42,477 nucleotides of DNA from Verrucomicrobiota bacterium. GTDB taxonomy: Bacteria; Verrucomicrobiota; Verrucomicrobiia; Limisphaerales; JACDHS01. The stretch is taken from assembly GCA_013820875.1 (NCBI GenBank), contig JACDHS010000031.1, positions 1 through 42,477 of the forward strand. The letters are read 5' to 3'. Under the pieces are notes generated by a model. It saw only the letters and a program-made list of their open reading frames with translations, was not told the origin of the DNA and made no database searches. Below are positions 25,348-33,552 of the stretch, piece by piece (position 1 is the stretch's first letter; every line of letters starts with the position of its first letter). The position numbers and the translations under genes were made by a program.

Positions 25348-26649
25348 TTACTTCTTTCCGATGCAATACAGGGTTTCTGCAGTGCGAATGAACAGATTTC
25401 CATGTGCGGCGACAATTGAAGAGCGGTTCGGGAAATCACCCATTTCGATCTTGGAAAGAATTTTGAATTCATCTCCGGCACTCAGGACGACGACGGTGCC
25501 GCGTTCGCTCATGCAATAGATTTTGTCATCTGCGCCTGTAGGTGAGGATTTAAAAACTTCACGAACTCCAAGGTCGCCCCGCCAGATTTCTTTACCGGTT
25601 TTCGGATCGAGGCAGGTCATGACTTTTTTATCACCGTCGAGCACGAACAGCTTGCCTTTGTAAACCAACGGGGTGCAGACATCGGGCGTGTTCTCCGTCA
25701 ATCGCCAGGAGATGTGGCTTTCTGTGATGTCGCCGTTGCCGCCTTCTTTGATGGCGAGGAGCGGCTCCTTTTTGGGGGCGCTGGCAAAAATAAATCCATC
25801 CACTGCGACAGGCGAGGTGACGATACGCCACCATTGGCTTTTCTTGGCATTCAGACTGCCGCAACGCCACAATTCTTTACCGCTTTTCGGATCGTGCCCG
25901 GTTACGTAATCACCACCCACTACGATGATCTCTTCCCGCTTCTTGCCTTTGTAAGGCAATGGTGTGGCGTAGGACTCCATTGATTCAGCGAGGGCATCGG
26001 TCTCGCGCACCTGGCGCCAGATGTCTTTCCCGGTCTTGGGATCAACGCAGAGAAGGAAAGATTCGCGTTCCGGCTTGTCGTCCAAAGCATGAGCGTAGGT
26101 CGGAGGGTTGCGCTGCAAGACGGAAATATACAAACGATCCTTGTAGAGCAAAGGACTGGCACCATAGAGCCACATGTGAGCCAGCTTACCGAAATCCTTG
26201 CCGAGGTTCCGTTTCCAAATTTCTTTACCGGAAAAATCGTAGGCGGCAAGGTCACCCGTTCCGAACATCGCCCAAACCATTTTGCCGTCGGTCACAGGCG
26301 AGGCTGACGCCATATTATTCTTTTGATCTGTTGGCCGGTCTCCGAACCCGACGGTTTGTTGCCAGAGAACCTTTCCGTCTTTTCGGTCCAGGCACATCAG
26401 GAGGAGGTTCTTTTGGGCATCAGCCGTGGACATGAAAACTTTGTCCCCCCAGACAATCGGAGTGGCGCCGCTCAGGCCCGGCATCGGCACCGACCAGATG
26501 ACATTTTCGGTTTTGCTCCAGGTTTCCGGAAGATTTTTTTCTGTGGTGGAGCCGTTGAAGAAAGGACCGCGCCATTGCGCCCAGTTTTCGGCAAAAGCGT
26601 TTCCGTTAACAACGAGTAACCCGATCAAAGCCAGAATGCGAAATTTCAT
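25348..26649 (-). CDS. Secreted PQQ-like beta-propeller protein
   Basis: 433 residues. A signal peptide (MKFRILALIGLLVVNGNAFA) is followed by NWAQWRGPFFNGSTTEKNLP, a typical opening of planctomycete/verrucomicrobial PQQ-like propellers. Repeats of 'G..LW', 'D.KTGKDIWR', 'DPKSGKELWR' and 'DPKTGKEIWRG' mark the blades, and the ring should close at the C-terminus (LFIRTAETLYCIGKK). No cysteine-pair or calcium/PQQ ligands typical of alcohol dehydrogenases are seen, so it is probably a binding or scaffold propeller in the periplasm (BamB-like fold) and not a dehydrogenase. It is a single gene, convergent with the YihY gene. Confidence 0.88.
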   Translation of the reverse strand: MKFRILALIGLLVVNGNAFAENWAQWRGPFFNGSTTEKNLPETWSKTENVIWSVPMPGLSGATPIVWGDKVFMSTADAQKNLLLMCLDRKDGKVLWQQTVGFGDRPTDQKNNMASASPVTDGKMVWAMFGTGDLAAYDFSGKEIWKRNLGKDFGKLAHMWLYGASPLLYKDRLYISVLQRNPPTYAHALDDKPERESFLLCVDPKTGKDIWRQVRETDALAESMESYATPLPYKGKKREEIIVVGGDYVTGHDPKSGKELWRCGSLNAKKSQWWRIVTSPVAVDGFIFASAPKKEPLLAIKEGGNGDITESHISWRLTENTPDVCTPLVYKGKLFVLDGDKKVMTCLDPKTGKEIWRGDLGVREVFKSSPTGADDKIYCMSERGTVVVLSAGDEFKILSKIEMGDFPNRSSIVAAHGNLFIRTAETLYCIGKK

Positions 26650-26833
26650 AAAGCAGAGTCACTTTCCTATAGCAGGCAAAGCGAATTCTAACAAGGGCAT
26701 TCCAACCGGGTGCGGGGCGGCAGTTCTAACCCGCATGGGGAGAAAGTTGCTCAGTAAAGGCGTGTCCAAAGCTAGAAGATTGAAGGGTTGCTGTGATAAA
26801 AGCGGTGCAGGGCGTTATGAAAATCAAAGAAAA

Positions 26834-26860
26834 CGGCGACCGGAGAAAATCCGGTCGCCG
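26834..26860 (-). terminator. Intrinsic terminator of the hsp20 pair
   Basis: CGGCGACCGGA pairs perfectly with TCCGGTCGCCG (11 bp). On the minus strand it is followed by TTTTCTTTGATTTT. A second small hairpin, CGTGCT-T-AGCACG, lies at 26864-26876. Confidence 0.88.
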
Positions 26861-26889
26861 CATCGTGCTTAGCACGCTGGTTGTGTTAT

Positions 26890-27264
26890 TTAATCCGCAA
26901 TTGCGATCTTCCGAGGTTTCACTTTCTCCAACTTCGGCAGCGTCAAAGTAAGGACACCTTGATTCACCTGCGCCTCGATACGACCCGTATCGATCGCGGG
27001 GTCTAACTCGAAAGTCCGACGATAATCCGCCAATCGGCTTTCTCGATAGATCACCTCAGCTGAGGGAGCTTCATCTGCCCGATGTCCTACAATTGTGAGT
27101 TCATTTCCTTCCAGGGTGATCTCCAAACCATCCTTGTTGACTCCCGGCATTTCTGCCTCAAGCAGGTACTTGTCCTTACTTTCGAAGATGTTTACTTCCG
27201 GCGAAACGAAGTTTTTTGCCCTCGTCGAAACCGCACCCTGATCTTGTTGAGCTACAGCGTTCAT
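26890..27264 (-). CDS. Small heat-shock protein (Hsp20/alpha-crystallin family) B
   Basis: 124 residues. The alpha-crystallin domain spans about residues 22-115: VNIFESKDKYLLEAEMPGV, LEITLEGNELTIVGHR and the closing GVLTLTLPKLEKVKPRKIAI, which contains the conserved A-x-x-x-G-V-L pattern (AQVNQGVLTL). It prevents aggregation of unfolded proteins as an oligomer, ATP-independently. An AAAGGAGAA ribosome-binding site lies before the ATG at 27264. It follows its paralogue by 15 bases, so both are on one message. Confidence 0.96.
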   Translation of the reverse strand: MNAVAQQDQGAVSTRAKNFVSPEVNIFESKDKYLLEAEMPGVNKDGLEITLEGNELTIVGHRADEAPSAEVIYRESRLADYRRTFELDPAIDTGRIEAQVNQGVLTLTLPKLEKVKPRKIAIAD

Positions 27265-27279
27265 ATGTTTCTCCTTTCC

Positions 27280-27735
27280 TTATTTCACCTGCACTTCGAT
27301 CTGTTTCGGTTTCGCTTCCTCCGCTTTGGGCAACGAGATCGTCAAAACGCCATCTTTATAACTGGCGGAAACGTTGTTGCCCTGCACCTTCGTTGGAAGA
27401 GTGACCGTCCGCTGGAACTTTCCATGGAACCGCTCGGCGCGATGGGCTGAAGCGTCCTTCTTCTCTTCAACGCGTTCTCCCGCGATCGTCAATGCCCCCT
27501 CATGCAGCGAAACTTCTATATTCTCCTTCTTCATCCCGGGTAGTTCCGCTTTGACGATTAGGTTGTCTTTGTTCTCGTATAGATCTACCGCAGGAGCCCA
27601 CTCATTGAAGAAGCGTTGACCAGCTAATTCACCCAGTGGGAACTCGAACAGGCGATCCATTTCATCGCGCAATTGCGCAAGACCCTGGAATCCAGTCCAA
27701 GGCGTTTCACGTTTGTTTAATCGTATTAATGCCAT
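27280..27735 (-). CDS. Small heat-shock protein (Hsp20/alpha-crystallin family) A
   Basis: 151 residues from MALIRLNKRETPWTG. This start has a strong AAAGGAG ribosome-binding site; the longer frame to 27921 has no such site and a non-conserved extension. The alpha-crystallin domain covers about residues 45-150: AVDLYENKDNLIVKAELPGM, IEVSLHEGALTIAGER, and KDGVLTISLPKAEEAKPKQI. It is the first gene of a two-gene hsp20 operon. Its sequence upstream contains TTGGCA and TTTATA boxes that could be an ordinary promoter. Confidence 0.96.
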   Translation of the reverse strand: MALIRLNKRETPWTGFQGLAQLRDEMDRLFEFPLGELAGQRFFNEWAPAVDLYENKDNLIVKAELPGMKKENIEVSLHEGALTIAGERVEEKKDASAHRAERFHGKFQRTVTLPTKVQGNNVSASYKDGVLTISLPKAEEAKPKQIEVQVK

Positions 27736-27930
27736 AGTTGACTCCTTTCTTTTTTCTCTACCCCTATAAATAAAGCTTTGGAAATGCCAAACTGACCGCA
27801 CCAAATCCACCTGAAATAAACTCCACGGATTCAAGCGGTTACAATCATTCGGCTGGAACATCAGAACAAATGGCTGTGCCAATATGGCCCAATGGCGCTC
27901 GATTGGTTGCCAAATTGTCATTTGAGTACA

Positions 27931-27956
27931 TAAAAAACGGGAGCCGAAGCTCCCGT
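27931..27956 (-). terminator. Intrinsic terminator of the aldolase gene
   Basis: ACGGGAGC pairs with GCTCCCGT around a four-base loop; on the minus strand TTTTTTA follows. It separates the aldolase gene from the hsp20 operon. Confidence 0.93.
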
Positions 27957-27986
27957 TTGCGAGATAATTAATTCAGTTCGAATGGA

Positions 27987-28952
27987 TCAATCGAAAGCAT
28001 GCCCGGAGCAGCAAAGAACATTGCGCACCTTGTGGCGAACCAGTTCTTTGACCTTTGTGCGAGCAGGCCCGAGGAACTTACGAGGATCGAATTCCTTCGG
28101 GTTTTCGAAAAAGGCCTTGCGGATGGCGGCGGTCATTGCCAGGCGGAGGTCGGTATCGATATTCACCTTTGTGCAACCGATGCGGCGCGCGACTTCGATA
28201 TCCGCTTCAGGAACACCAGCGGTGTCTTCGCCCATCTTGCCGCCGTATTTGTTGATCTCGCAGACGAGATCGTGCGGAACACTGGAGGCACCGTGCAGAA
28301 CCAGTGGATAATCGCCCAGACCTGCTTCGGAAAGAGCTTGTTTGATGGCTTTGAGGCGTTCGAGGTCAAGGTGTTGTTCACCTTTGAATTTGTAAGCACC
28401 ATGCGAATTGCCGATGGCAACGGCCAGGGAATCGCAGCCGGATTCTTTAACAAATTGAACAGCTTCTTCCGGGTTGGTGTAATGACCACTGGTGGAAAAA
28501 TTGCCGCCTTCTTCACCTTCGTCGAACTGGGCGCCAACCAAGTGGCCGAGCTCAGATTCCACGACGCAGTTATGCTTGTGAGCGTATTCGACTACTTTGC
28601 GGGTGATCTCCACGTTTTTTTCGAACGGTTCGTGTGAAGCATCAATCATCACACTGGTGAAACCTTCATCGATGCATTCTTTGCAGAGATCAAAGGAATC
28701 GCCGTGATCGAGGTGAACTGCGATAGGAATGTGTGAAAGGCTGACGGCAGCTTCGATCAATTTCTTGAGGTAAACCGGGTTGGCGTATTGGCGGGCGCCT
28801 TTGGAGATCTGGAGCATGACCGGGGCTTTTTCTTCTTCACAGGCTTCGATGATCGCCTGAAGGAGCTCCATGTTGTTTACGTTGAAAGCACCGATGGCAT
28901 ATTTGCCTTTCAGAGCTTTAGCAAACAGATCAGTAGTATGAGTTAATGGCAT
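27987..28952 (-). CDS. fba: Class II fructose-bisphosphate aldolase
   Basis: 321 residues. IPIAVHLDHGDSFDLCKECI contains the zinc histidine, followed by FTSVMIDASHEPFEKNVE, ESELGHLVGA, AIGNSHGAYKF and VLHGASSVPHDL, the Zn-ligand and phosphate-binding segments of class II aldolases. It splits fructose-1,6-bisphosphate to triose phosphates in glycolysis or joins them in gluconeogenesis. Length and start (ATG at 28952) fit the family. It is monocistronic, with its own terminator. With pgi, it is one of two glycolytic genes in the window. Confidence 0.97.
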   Translation of the reverse strand: MPLTHTTDLFAKALKGKYAIGAFNVNNMELLQAIIEACEEEKAPVMLQISKGARQYANPVYLKKLIEAAVSLSHIPIAVHLDHGDSFDLCKECIDEGFTSVMIDASHEPFEKNVEITRKVVEYAHKHNCVVESELGHLVGAQFDEGEEGGNFSTSGHYTNPEEAVQFVKESGCDSLAVAIGNSHGAYKFKGEQHLDLERLKAIKQALSEAGLGDYPLVLHGASSVPHDLVCEINKYGGKMGEDTAGVPEADIEVARRIGCTKVNIDTDLRLAMTAAIRKAFFENPKEFDPRKFLGPARTKVKELVRHKVRNVLCCSGHAFD

Positions 28953-29279
28953 AGTTTTGTAGAAGTTGCAGATGTTTCTGCGAAACGAGGGTGAAACTTA
29001 GTAGGGCGCACCTAAAAAGGGAAATGATTTTTATTCACAGGGGCGTGGGTGAAATTAAAGACTCGTTGTTCCCGGCACCATGTCAGGCTCGACCGGAGAT
29101 CAACATGCCCGTTTGCACCGGAAAGCTCCAGCGGATGACATCTGCACCTCCAACTGATGCTTGCTGTGGCTTGAAACCGTTCGGATACCGACAGTTCACC
29201 TCCTGTCTCAACGGCTTCAGGCGCTCTTTCAGAGACCTTTCCACCTTTACAATACCACATGTTTCAACTGCTCCTAAGA
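28953..29279. other. Gap upstream of fba
   Basis: Contains the fba leader (right of 28952). A 66-residue frame (29083-29283, minus) is open but has no ribosome-binding site or recognisable family, so I do not call it. No RNA gene or strong hairpin is seen. Confidence 0.4.
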
Positions 29280-29702
29280 TCAAACCTTTTTCAGGAAAAC
29301 CACGCGCGAAATGGCAATAATTACAGGCGGTTGACGGCGCTGTTTTAGTGCCTCGGGCTCAGCAGTGCTCCCAGTCACTTCGTGCAGACCGGTGTAAAAC
29401 CATTTGCCGCCTTGTTCACGCCTGACATAAACCGGAATCGTACCCTTTGCTTCGGCAAGCTTGACTCCCCATTTGATAAGATCCTCTTTATTCCCAACCC
29501 AGATCTCAGCCGGATCGCTTTCGGCGCGCGGATGCCACATCAGGCCCACGCACACACCAAGAATGACGCCATCGCGGTGAATCACAAAATGCGGTGCGGC
29601 ATATTCCCCACCCAAATGTTTGCGAATAGCATCGAATTCATAGCCTCCTCCAACGACGTGTGGCGGCGAGGCAGGTTGAGGCGCGGACGGTTGATCAGTC
29701 AT
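29280..29702 (-). CDS. Hypothetical protein, unrecognised domain
   Basis: 140 residues from MTDQPSAPQPASPPHVVGGG. After a Pro/Ser-rich start, the body (about residues 20-140) is compact: EFDAIRKHLGGEYAAPHFVI, IWVGNKEDLIKWGVKLAEAKG, IPVYVRREQGGKWFYTGLHEV, ending RVVFLKKV. The alternating strands and the 'W..G....K' pattern suggest a small alpha/beta domain. No function is assigned. The longer frame to 29831 adds a Cys-rich N-terminus without conserved features; the shorter start was chosen for composition, not for a ribosome-binding site, so the start is uncertain. Confidence 0.6.
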   Translation of the reverse strand: MTDQPSAPQPASPPHVVGGGYEFDAIRKHLGGEYAAPHFVIHRDGVILGVCVGLMWHPRAESDPAEIWVGNKEDLIKWGVKLAEAKGTIPVYVRREQGGKWFYTGLHEVTGSTAEPEALKQRRQPPVIIAISRVVFLKKV

Positions 29703-29969
29703 TACCGGTAAACAAACAGGCGTTCCATTCGACGTCAACAGGCATTCGACGTTTAACTCGGAGTGAAGCGCATCCCCTTTTTGCAAAACATCGCAAGTTG
29801 TGGAGCGGAGCTGGCACCGGGACTGCACCAAAACTGGCAGACGGGATCCCCGGGGCCTACAATGCGTTTAGCCGTTCCATTATAAGCTGTGGGTTCACTG
29901 GGCGTTCCGCCTGATGTTCAGGAAATTCAGACGCACTGCAAGAAACTGAGATACGCTTGCAAAGACACT

Positions 29970-30281
29970 CTATCGATCTGAAGAATCCTGCGTGCGATCA
30001 ATCAGGAACCAATCTTCCACTTTGGCCCTGGCCCAGGGTGTTTTCCGCAAAAATGTAAGACTCGATTTAACGTCCGGGTTGTAGAGAAAACAGCGGACCG
30101 GAATACGACGTCCCATCTCCGCCCATCCATAACGCTTCACCAAATATTTTATAATACTCTCCAGCGTCACGCCGTGCAGCGGATCGCGCGGATGCTCTCG
30201 TTTCTTTTGTGGAGCCGAAGCTTTTACCTCCGGCACGTTGTTAACGATCTTTGCTGAATCCTTTTCCGACTCGGATGACAT
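29970..30281 (-). CDS. VF530 (DUF2132) family protein
   Basis: 103 residues. From about residue 33, [55 protein letters not shown] is the signature of the VF530/DUF2132 family, small proteins of a helical fold suspected to bind DNA; no cellular role is established. The N-terminal 30 residues are charged and probably disordered. It starts eight bases after the engB stop, so it is in one operon with engB. Confidence 0.9.
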   Translation of the reverse strand: MSSESEKDSAKIVNNVPEVKASAPQKKREHPRDPLHGVTLESIIKYLVKRYGWAEMGRRIPVRCFLYNPDVKSSLTFLRKTPWARAKVEDWFLIDRTQDSSDR

Positions 30282-30289
30282 AAGAATAA

Positions 30290-30886
30290 CTAAGCTGGCG
30301 CAATCGTTCCATCAATGGCGGTAAGCAACTCGTGCAGGCCATGTCGGGTCACAGAAGAACAGGTGAAAATTTCCGGCAATGTCTCGAACCATTCCGCCAT
30401 GGTCGCCTTGAAGGCTTCGACGTTCTCATGCACTTTCGCAGGCGATCCCTTGTCCGTCTTCGTGAACACCAGCACCAGGGGAACACATTGGCCGCCGAGC
30501 CAATGCACGAACTCCAAATCGATTTTCTGCGGAGGCAGCCCGGAATCGATCAGGACAAAAACGCCGGCGAGATTGTCCCGTTCTGTCAGGTATTCGTTCA
30601 CCGCATCGTTGAACCTCGCTTTGTCATCCCTCGCGACCTTCGCAAATCCGTAACCCGGCAAATCAACGAGGCGCCACGTGTTGTTAATCATGAAAAAGTT
30701 GATCAACTTGGTGAAGCCCGGCGTATCTGAAACTTTGGCCAACCCTTTTCTCCCGGTAAGCGCGTTCAGCAACGAAGATTTGCCGACATTTGACCGACCA
30801 ATGAAAGCGAACTCAGGCACTGCGTCCGGCGGACACGAGTCCAAATCGGGAGCGCTGCATTGAAAAACAGAGGAGGTAATTTTCAT
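30290..30886 (-). CDS. engB: Ribosome-biogenesis GTPase EngB (YsxC/YihA)
   Basis: 198 residues, standard length. GTPase motifs: G1 [14 protein letters not shown] (from residue 30), switch/G2 region [14 protein letters not shown]3 [11 protein letters not shown]4 VFTKTDKGS and a late SSV (G5). It acts in assembly of the large ribosomal subunit. The ATG at 30886 follows GAGGT. The next gene on the strand (VF530 family) follows by eight bases. Upstream lies a 480-bp region without a recognised gene. Confidence 0.97.
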   Translation of the reverse strand: MKITSSVFQCSAPDLDSCPPDAVPEFAFIGRSNVGKSSLLNALTGRKGLAKVSDTPGFTKLINFFMINNTWRLVDLPGYGFAKVARDDKARFNDAVNEYLTERDNLAGVFVLIDSGLPPQKIDLEFVHWLGGQCVPLVLVFTKTDKGSPAKVHENVEAFKATMAEWFETLPEIFTCSSVTRHGLHELLTAIDGTIAPA

Positions 30887-31366
30887 GATCTTAAAACTCT
30901 ATTGGCCTGAAACTAAAAACCTTATTTATTTAGAACTCTCTCAACAACATGCGACGACGATATGCGTTGAGGTGCGGCGGAAGGCTAAGCCATTGGGCGC
31001 AGCCACGCAACCACGAGCACTGGCTGACCCAGGAGACCGGCCGCATCTCAATTTCTAAACACCGGGCAGAAACGGCGGCGGTCCCCCCTGCGAGTTCAGC
31101 GGCCGTCCCCGCCGGTTGTTCAGGAAATGGGATTCCCTGCGAGAAGTGAGGTGCGCCGTCAGGAAGTCACCGCCATCCTGAGAGGAAATTCTCCCCCAGG
31201 GAACCAGCCAAAGCTGCCAATTCTACTCCAAACAGTGGCGGCAACGCGGAGAGAACCGCTTCTTTCGACAGCATACAACCGCAGGGCACGGTGAGGCTCT
31301 CGGAAGAAAACCTTGAAACGGAGGCCATAATCGGATGGACTCTGGCTTGCCTGAGTCCAGTCAAAA
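30887..31366. other. Divergent intergenic region between engB and the sulfatase
   Basis: 480 bases. Short open frames (30949-31149 plus; 31167-31364 minus) show no family features or ribosome-binding sites. It must hold the engB promoter (minus) and the sulfatase promoter (plus); neither can be placed with confidence. Confidence 0.4.
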
Positions 31367-32833
31367 ATGAAAAGTTCGATTTCTCAACCCACGGTTAAAA
31401 TGAAACTGTTCACAGTCGCAGCCACCGTTCTGCTCGGAACTCTTTTCAGTTCAATCACCACCGCGCAGATTAACACTGCGGCACCCACCATACGCCCCAA
31501 CATTGTTTTCGTGCTGATGGATGACCAGCGCTGGGATGATTTCGGCTTTATGGGACATCCCTTTGCGCGCACGCCTCACATTGATCGCATCGCCCGGGAA
31601 GGCGTTCGCTTCAACAATGCTTTCGTTACCACCCCGCTGTGCTCGCCGAGTCGCGCCAGTTTTCTGACCGGCCAATACGCCCACACCCACGGCATCCTGG
31701 ATAATGTCGCGCGCAATGAAGCGAGCCATCAACTCGTTACCTGGCCACGTCTCCTGCGCGAGGTCGGTTACACCACAGCTTTCGTTGGCAAATGGCACAT
31801 GGGCAATGATGACACCCCGCGTCCTGGCTTCGATCATTGGGTGAGCGTCAAAGGGCAGGGCGAATATTTTAATCCGGAGCTGAACATTGACGGTAAACGC
31901 AAGCAGATCAAAAATGACTATATCACCGACGTTTTCACCGATTACGCCGTGGATTTCCTGAAGCGCGATTACGATCGGCCAATCTGTTTGTTTCTGGCCC
32001 ACAAAGCGGTGCATCCTGATTTGACGCAAAATCCGGATGGCAGTTTGTCCGACCCGAGCGCCGGAAAGTTTACACCGGCGGAACGTCACCAGAAACTCTA
32101 CGCAAACCAACCCATTCCGCGCCGCCCGAATTTTGGTGCGCCTAAAGCGAAGCCGGCTTTGCAACGTCCTCTCCCTGGATTGCCACCCTTGAGCGAGAAA
32201 ACGGCGACGGATGACGAAACGGTGCGCAACCGGTTACGCATGCTGGCGGCGGTGGATGAAAGCGTTCAGCGCATCTTCGAAATCCTTGAAGACACTGGCA
32301 AACTCGATAACACGCTTTTCATTTTCACAAGTGATGGAGGTTATTTCTATGGCGAACATGGCTTGAGCGTGGAACGGCGTCTTGCTTACGAGGAATCGAT
32401 TCGCATTCCCTTGTTAATGCGTTTTCCGAAGTTGATCCAACCGAGCACTGGGGTGGATGCGATGGTGCTCAATATTGACATCGCCCCGACGGTTCTCGAA
32501 CTTGCCGGAGCAAGGATCCCGATGCAGATGCAGGGCCGTTCGCTATTGCCGATTTTGCAAGGCAGCCAGGTTTCATGGCGCCAGTCTTTTCTGATCGAGT
32601 ACTTCTCGCAAACCGACAACGTTTTTCCGCGCGTGCAGAACCTTGGCTATCAGGCGGTGCGCACCGATGGTTGGAAATACATCCACTATACGAACATTGA
32701 TAACGCAGATGAACTTTACGATCTGCGTCGGGATCCGTACGAGCAGAAGAATCTTTTCTGGGAGCCGGGCGCACAAGGTCCGCTCCTGAAGATGCAGATG
32801 GAACTGGTGCAGCAGGTGAGAGAAACCAACTGA
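31367..32833 (+). CDS. Secreted sulfatase (formylglycine-dependent)
   Basis: 488 residues with a signal peptide (hydrophobic stretch FTVAATVLLGTLFSSITTAQ; the start may be the ATG at 31367 or 31400). RPNIVFVLMDDQRWDDFG contributes the calcium-binding aspartates; PLCSPSRASFLTGQYAHTHG contains the C-x-P-x-R motif whose cysteine is converted to formylglycine. GKWHMG and TSDGGYFYGEHGL are further active-site blocks of family S1 sulfatases. It would cleave sulfate esters from polysaccharides or glycans outside the cytoplasm; which substrate is unknown. It would need a maturase, not encoded here. A hairpin follows the stop. The sulfate-assimilation operon lies 4 kb downstream on the other strand. 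Confidence 0.95.
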   Translation: MKSSISQPTVKMKLFTVAATVLLGTLFSSITTAQINTAAPTIRPNIVFVLMDDQRWDDFGFMGHPFARTPHIDRIAREGVRFNNAFVTTPLCSPSRASFLTGQYAHTHGILDNVARNEASHQLVTWPRLLREVGYTTAFVGKWHMGNDDTPRPGFDHWVSVKGQGEYFNPELNIDGKRKQIKNDYITDVFTDYAVDFLKRDYDRPICLFLAHKAVHPDLTQNPDGSLSDPSAGKFTPAERHQKLYANQPIPRRPNFGAPKAKPALQRPLPGLPPLSEKTATDDETVRNRLRMLAAVDESVQRIFEILEDTGKLDNTLFIFTSDGGYFYGEHGLSVERRLAYEESIRIPLLMRFPKLIQPSTGVDAMVLNIDIAPTVLELAGARIPMQMQGRSLLPILQGSQVSWRQSFLIEYFSQTDNVFPRVQNLGYQAVRTDGWKYIHYTNIDNADELYDLRRDPYEQKNLFWEPGAQGPLLKMQMELVQQVRETN

Positions 32834-32863
32834 GGTTACGTTTCGAGTTCCCTCTCTATTCAG

Positions 32864-32894
32864 ACGCCGCTTTCAGCAATGGAGGCGGCGGCGT
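32864..32894 (+). terminator. Hairpin terminator between sulfatase and response regulator
   Basis: ACGCCGC pairs with GCGGCGT around a 17-base loop, followed on the plus strand by TATTTTAATTT. The genes converge here. Confidence 0.7.
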
Positions 32895-32904
32895 TATTTT
32901 AATT

Positions 32905-33552
32905 TCAATCCCCATTTCCAGGACTTTCCCATTCGGGATAAACCTCGGGACGAATTTCACCACGCCGGATCAGTTCCTGTAGATCGCGGATAATCGTTTT
33001 CCGGGCAACCCGAAATTTGCGGGCCAGGGCAGAAATGTTCGGGCGGGTTTTTGATTTGCCCACCAGTTGCTTGAGTTGCGTTTGTCGGCTTAAACGATCG
33101 GTGGAACGGCTTAGCAATTCGATCGCATCGATGCGCTTGGAACGTTCCAACGCTTCGAACTGCCGAATCACCTCTGTCTCGCCGCATTCGTTGAGTGCCG
33201 TGGCGACTGTCTTTTTTAATTCGTAAATATCAACCGGCTTGGGCAGGCAGAAGTGGGCGCGCCGGGGACCTTGCAGCGCATGAATCTGTTGATGCACCTC
33301 GAGCGCGCCGGACACGACTATAATCGGAACAAAAGGGAGCAATTCTTTTAGCTCCGGCAGAAAATCCAACCCTCGTTCACCTTTGTCGAGAATGTGGTCG
33401 AGAATGATGAGATCCGGAGGGCTGTGGGCGGCCAGGAGCAACGCATCGCTTCCAGTGGTTGCCCTGAACAATTGATACTTCGCCAATGCATCCTCGTAGA
33501 TTTCATATTGGAAATCGTCATCTTCAATTATGAGGACGGCTTGTTGTTTCAT
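32905..33552 (-). CDS. Response regulator with C-terminal helix-turn-helix
   Basis: 215 residues. The receiver domain spans residues 1-120: acidic D11-D12, phosphoacceptor D52 (LIILDHIL), S81 (VVSGA) and K105 (LPKPVD). The second half carries a helix-turn-helix-like segment at about 168-200 (NISALARKFRVARKTIIRDLQEL) resembling DeoR/MarR-type DNA-binding modules, but not the usual winged helix of OmpR or the NarL type, so it is an atypical output domain. The gene overlaps the upstream sensor kinase gene by 29 bases, so the two are translated together and form a cognate pair. Confidence 0.9.
   Translation of the reverse strand: MKQQAVLIIEDDDFQYEIYEDALAKYQLFRATTGSDALLLAAHSPPDLIILDHILDKGERGLDFLPELKELLPFVPIIVVSGALEVHQQIHALQGPRRAHFCLPKPVDIYELKKTVATALNECGETEVIRQFEALERSKRIDAIELLSRSTDRLSRQTQLKQLVGKSKTRPNISALARKFRVARKTIIRDLQELIRRGEIRPEVYPEWESPGNGD

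Noticed and set aside
31167-31364. 65-residue minus-strand ORF in the engB-sulfatase gap
   Set aside because: No ribosome-binding site, family or conserved pattern.
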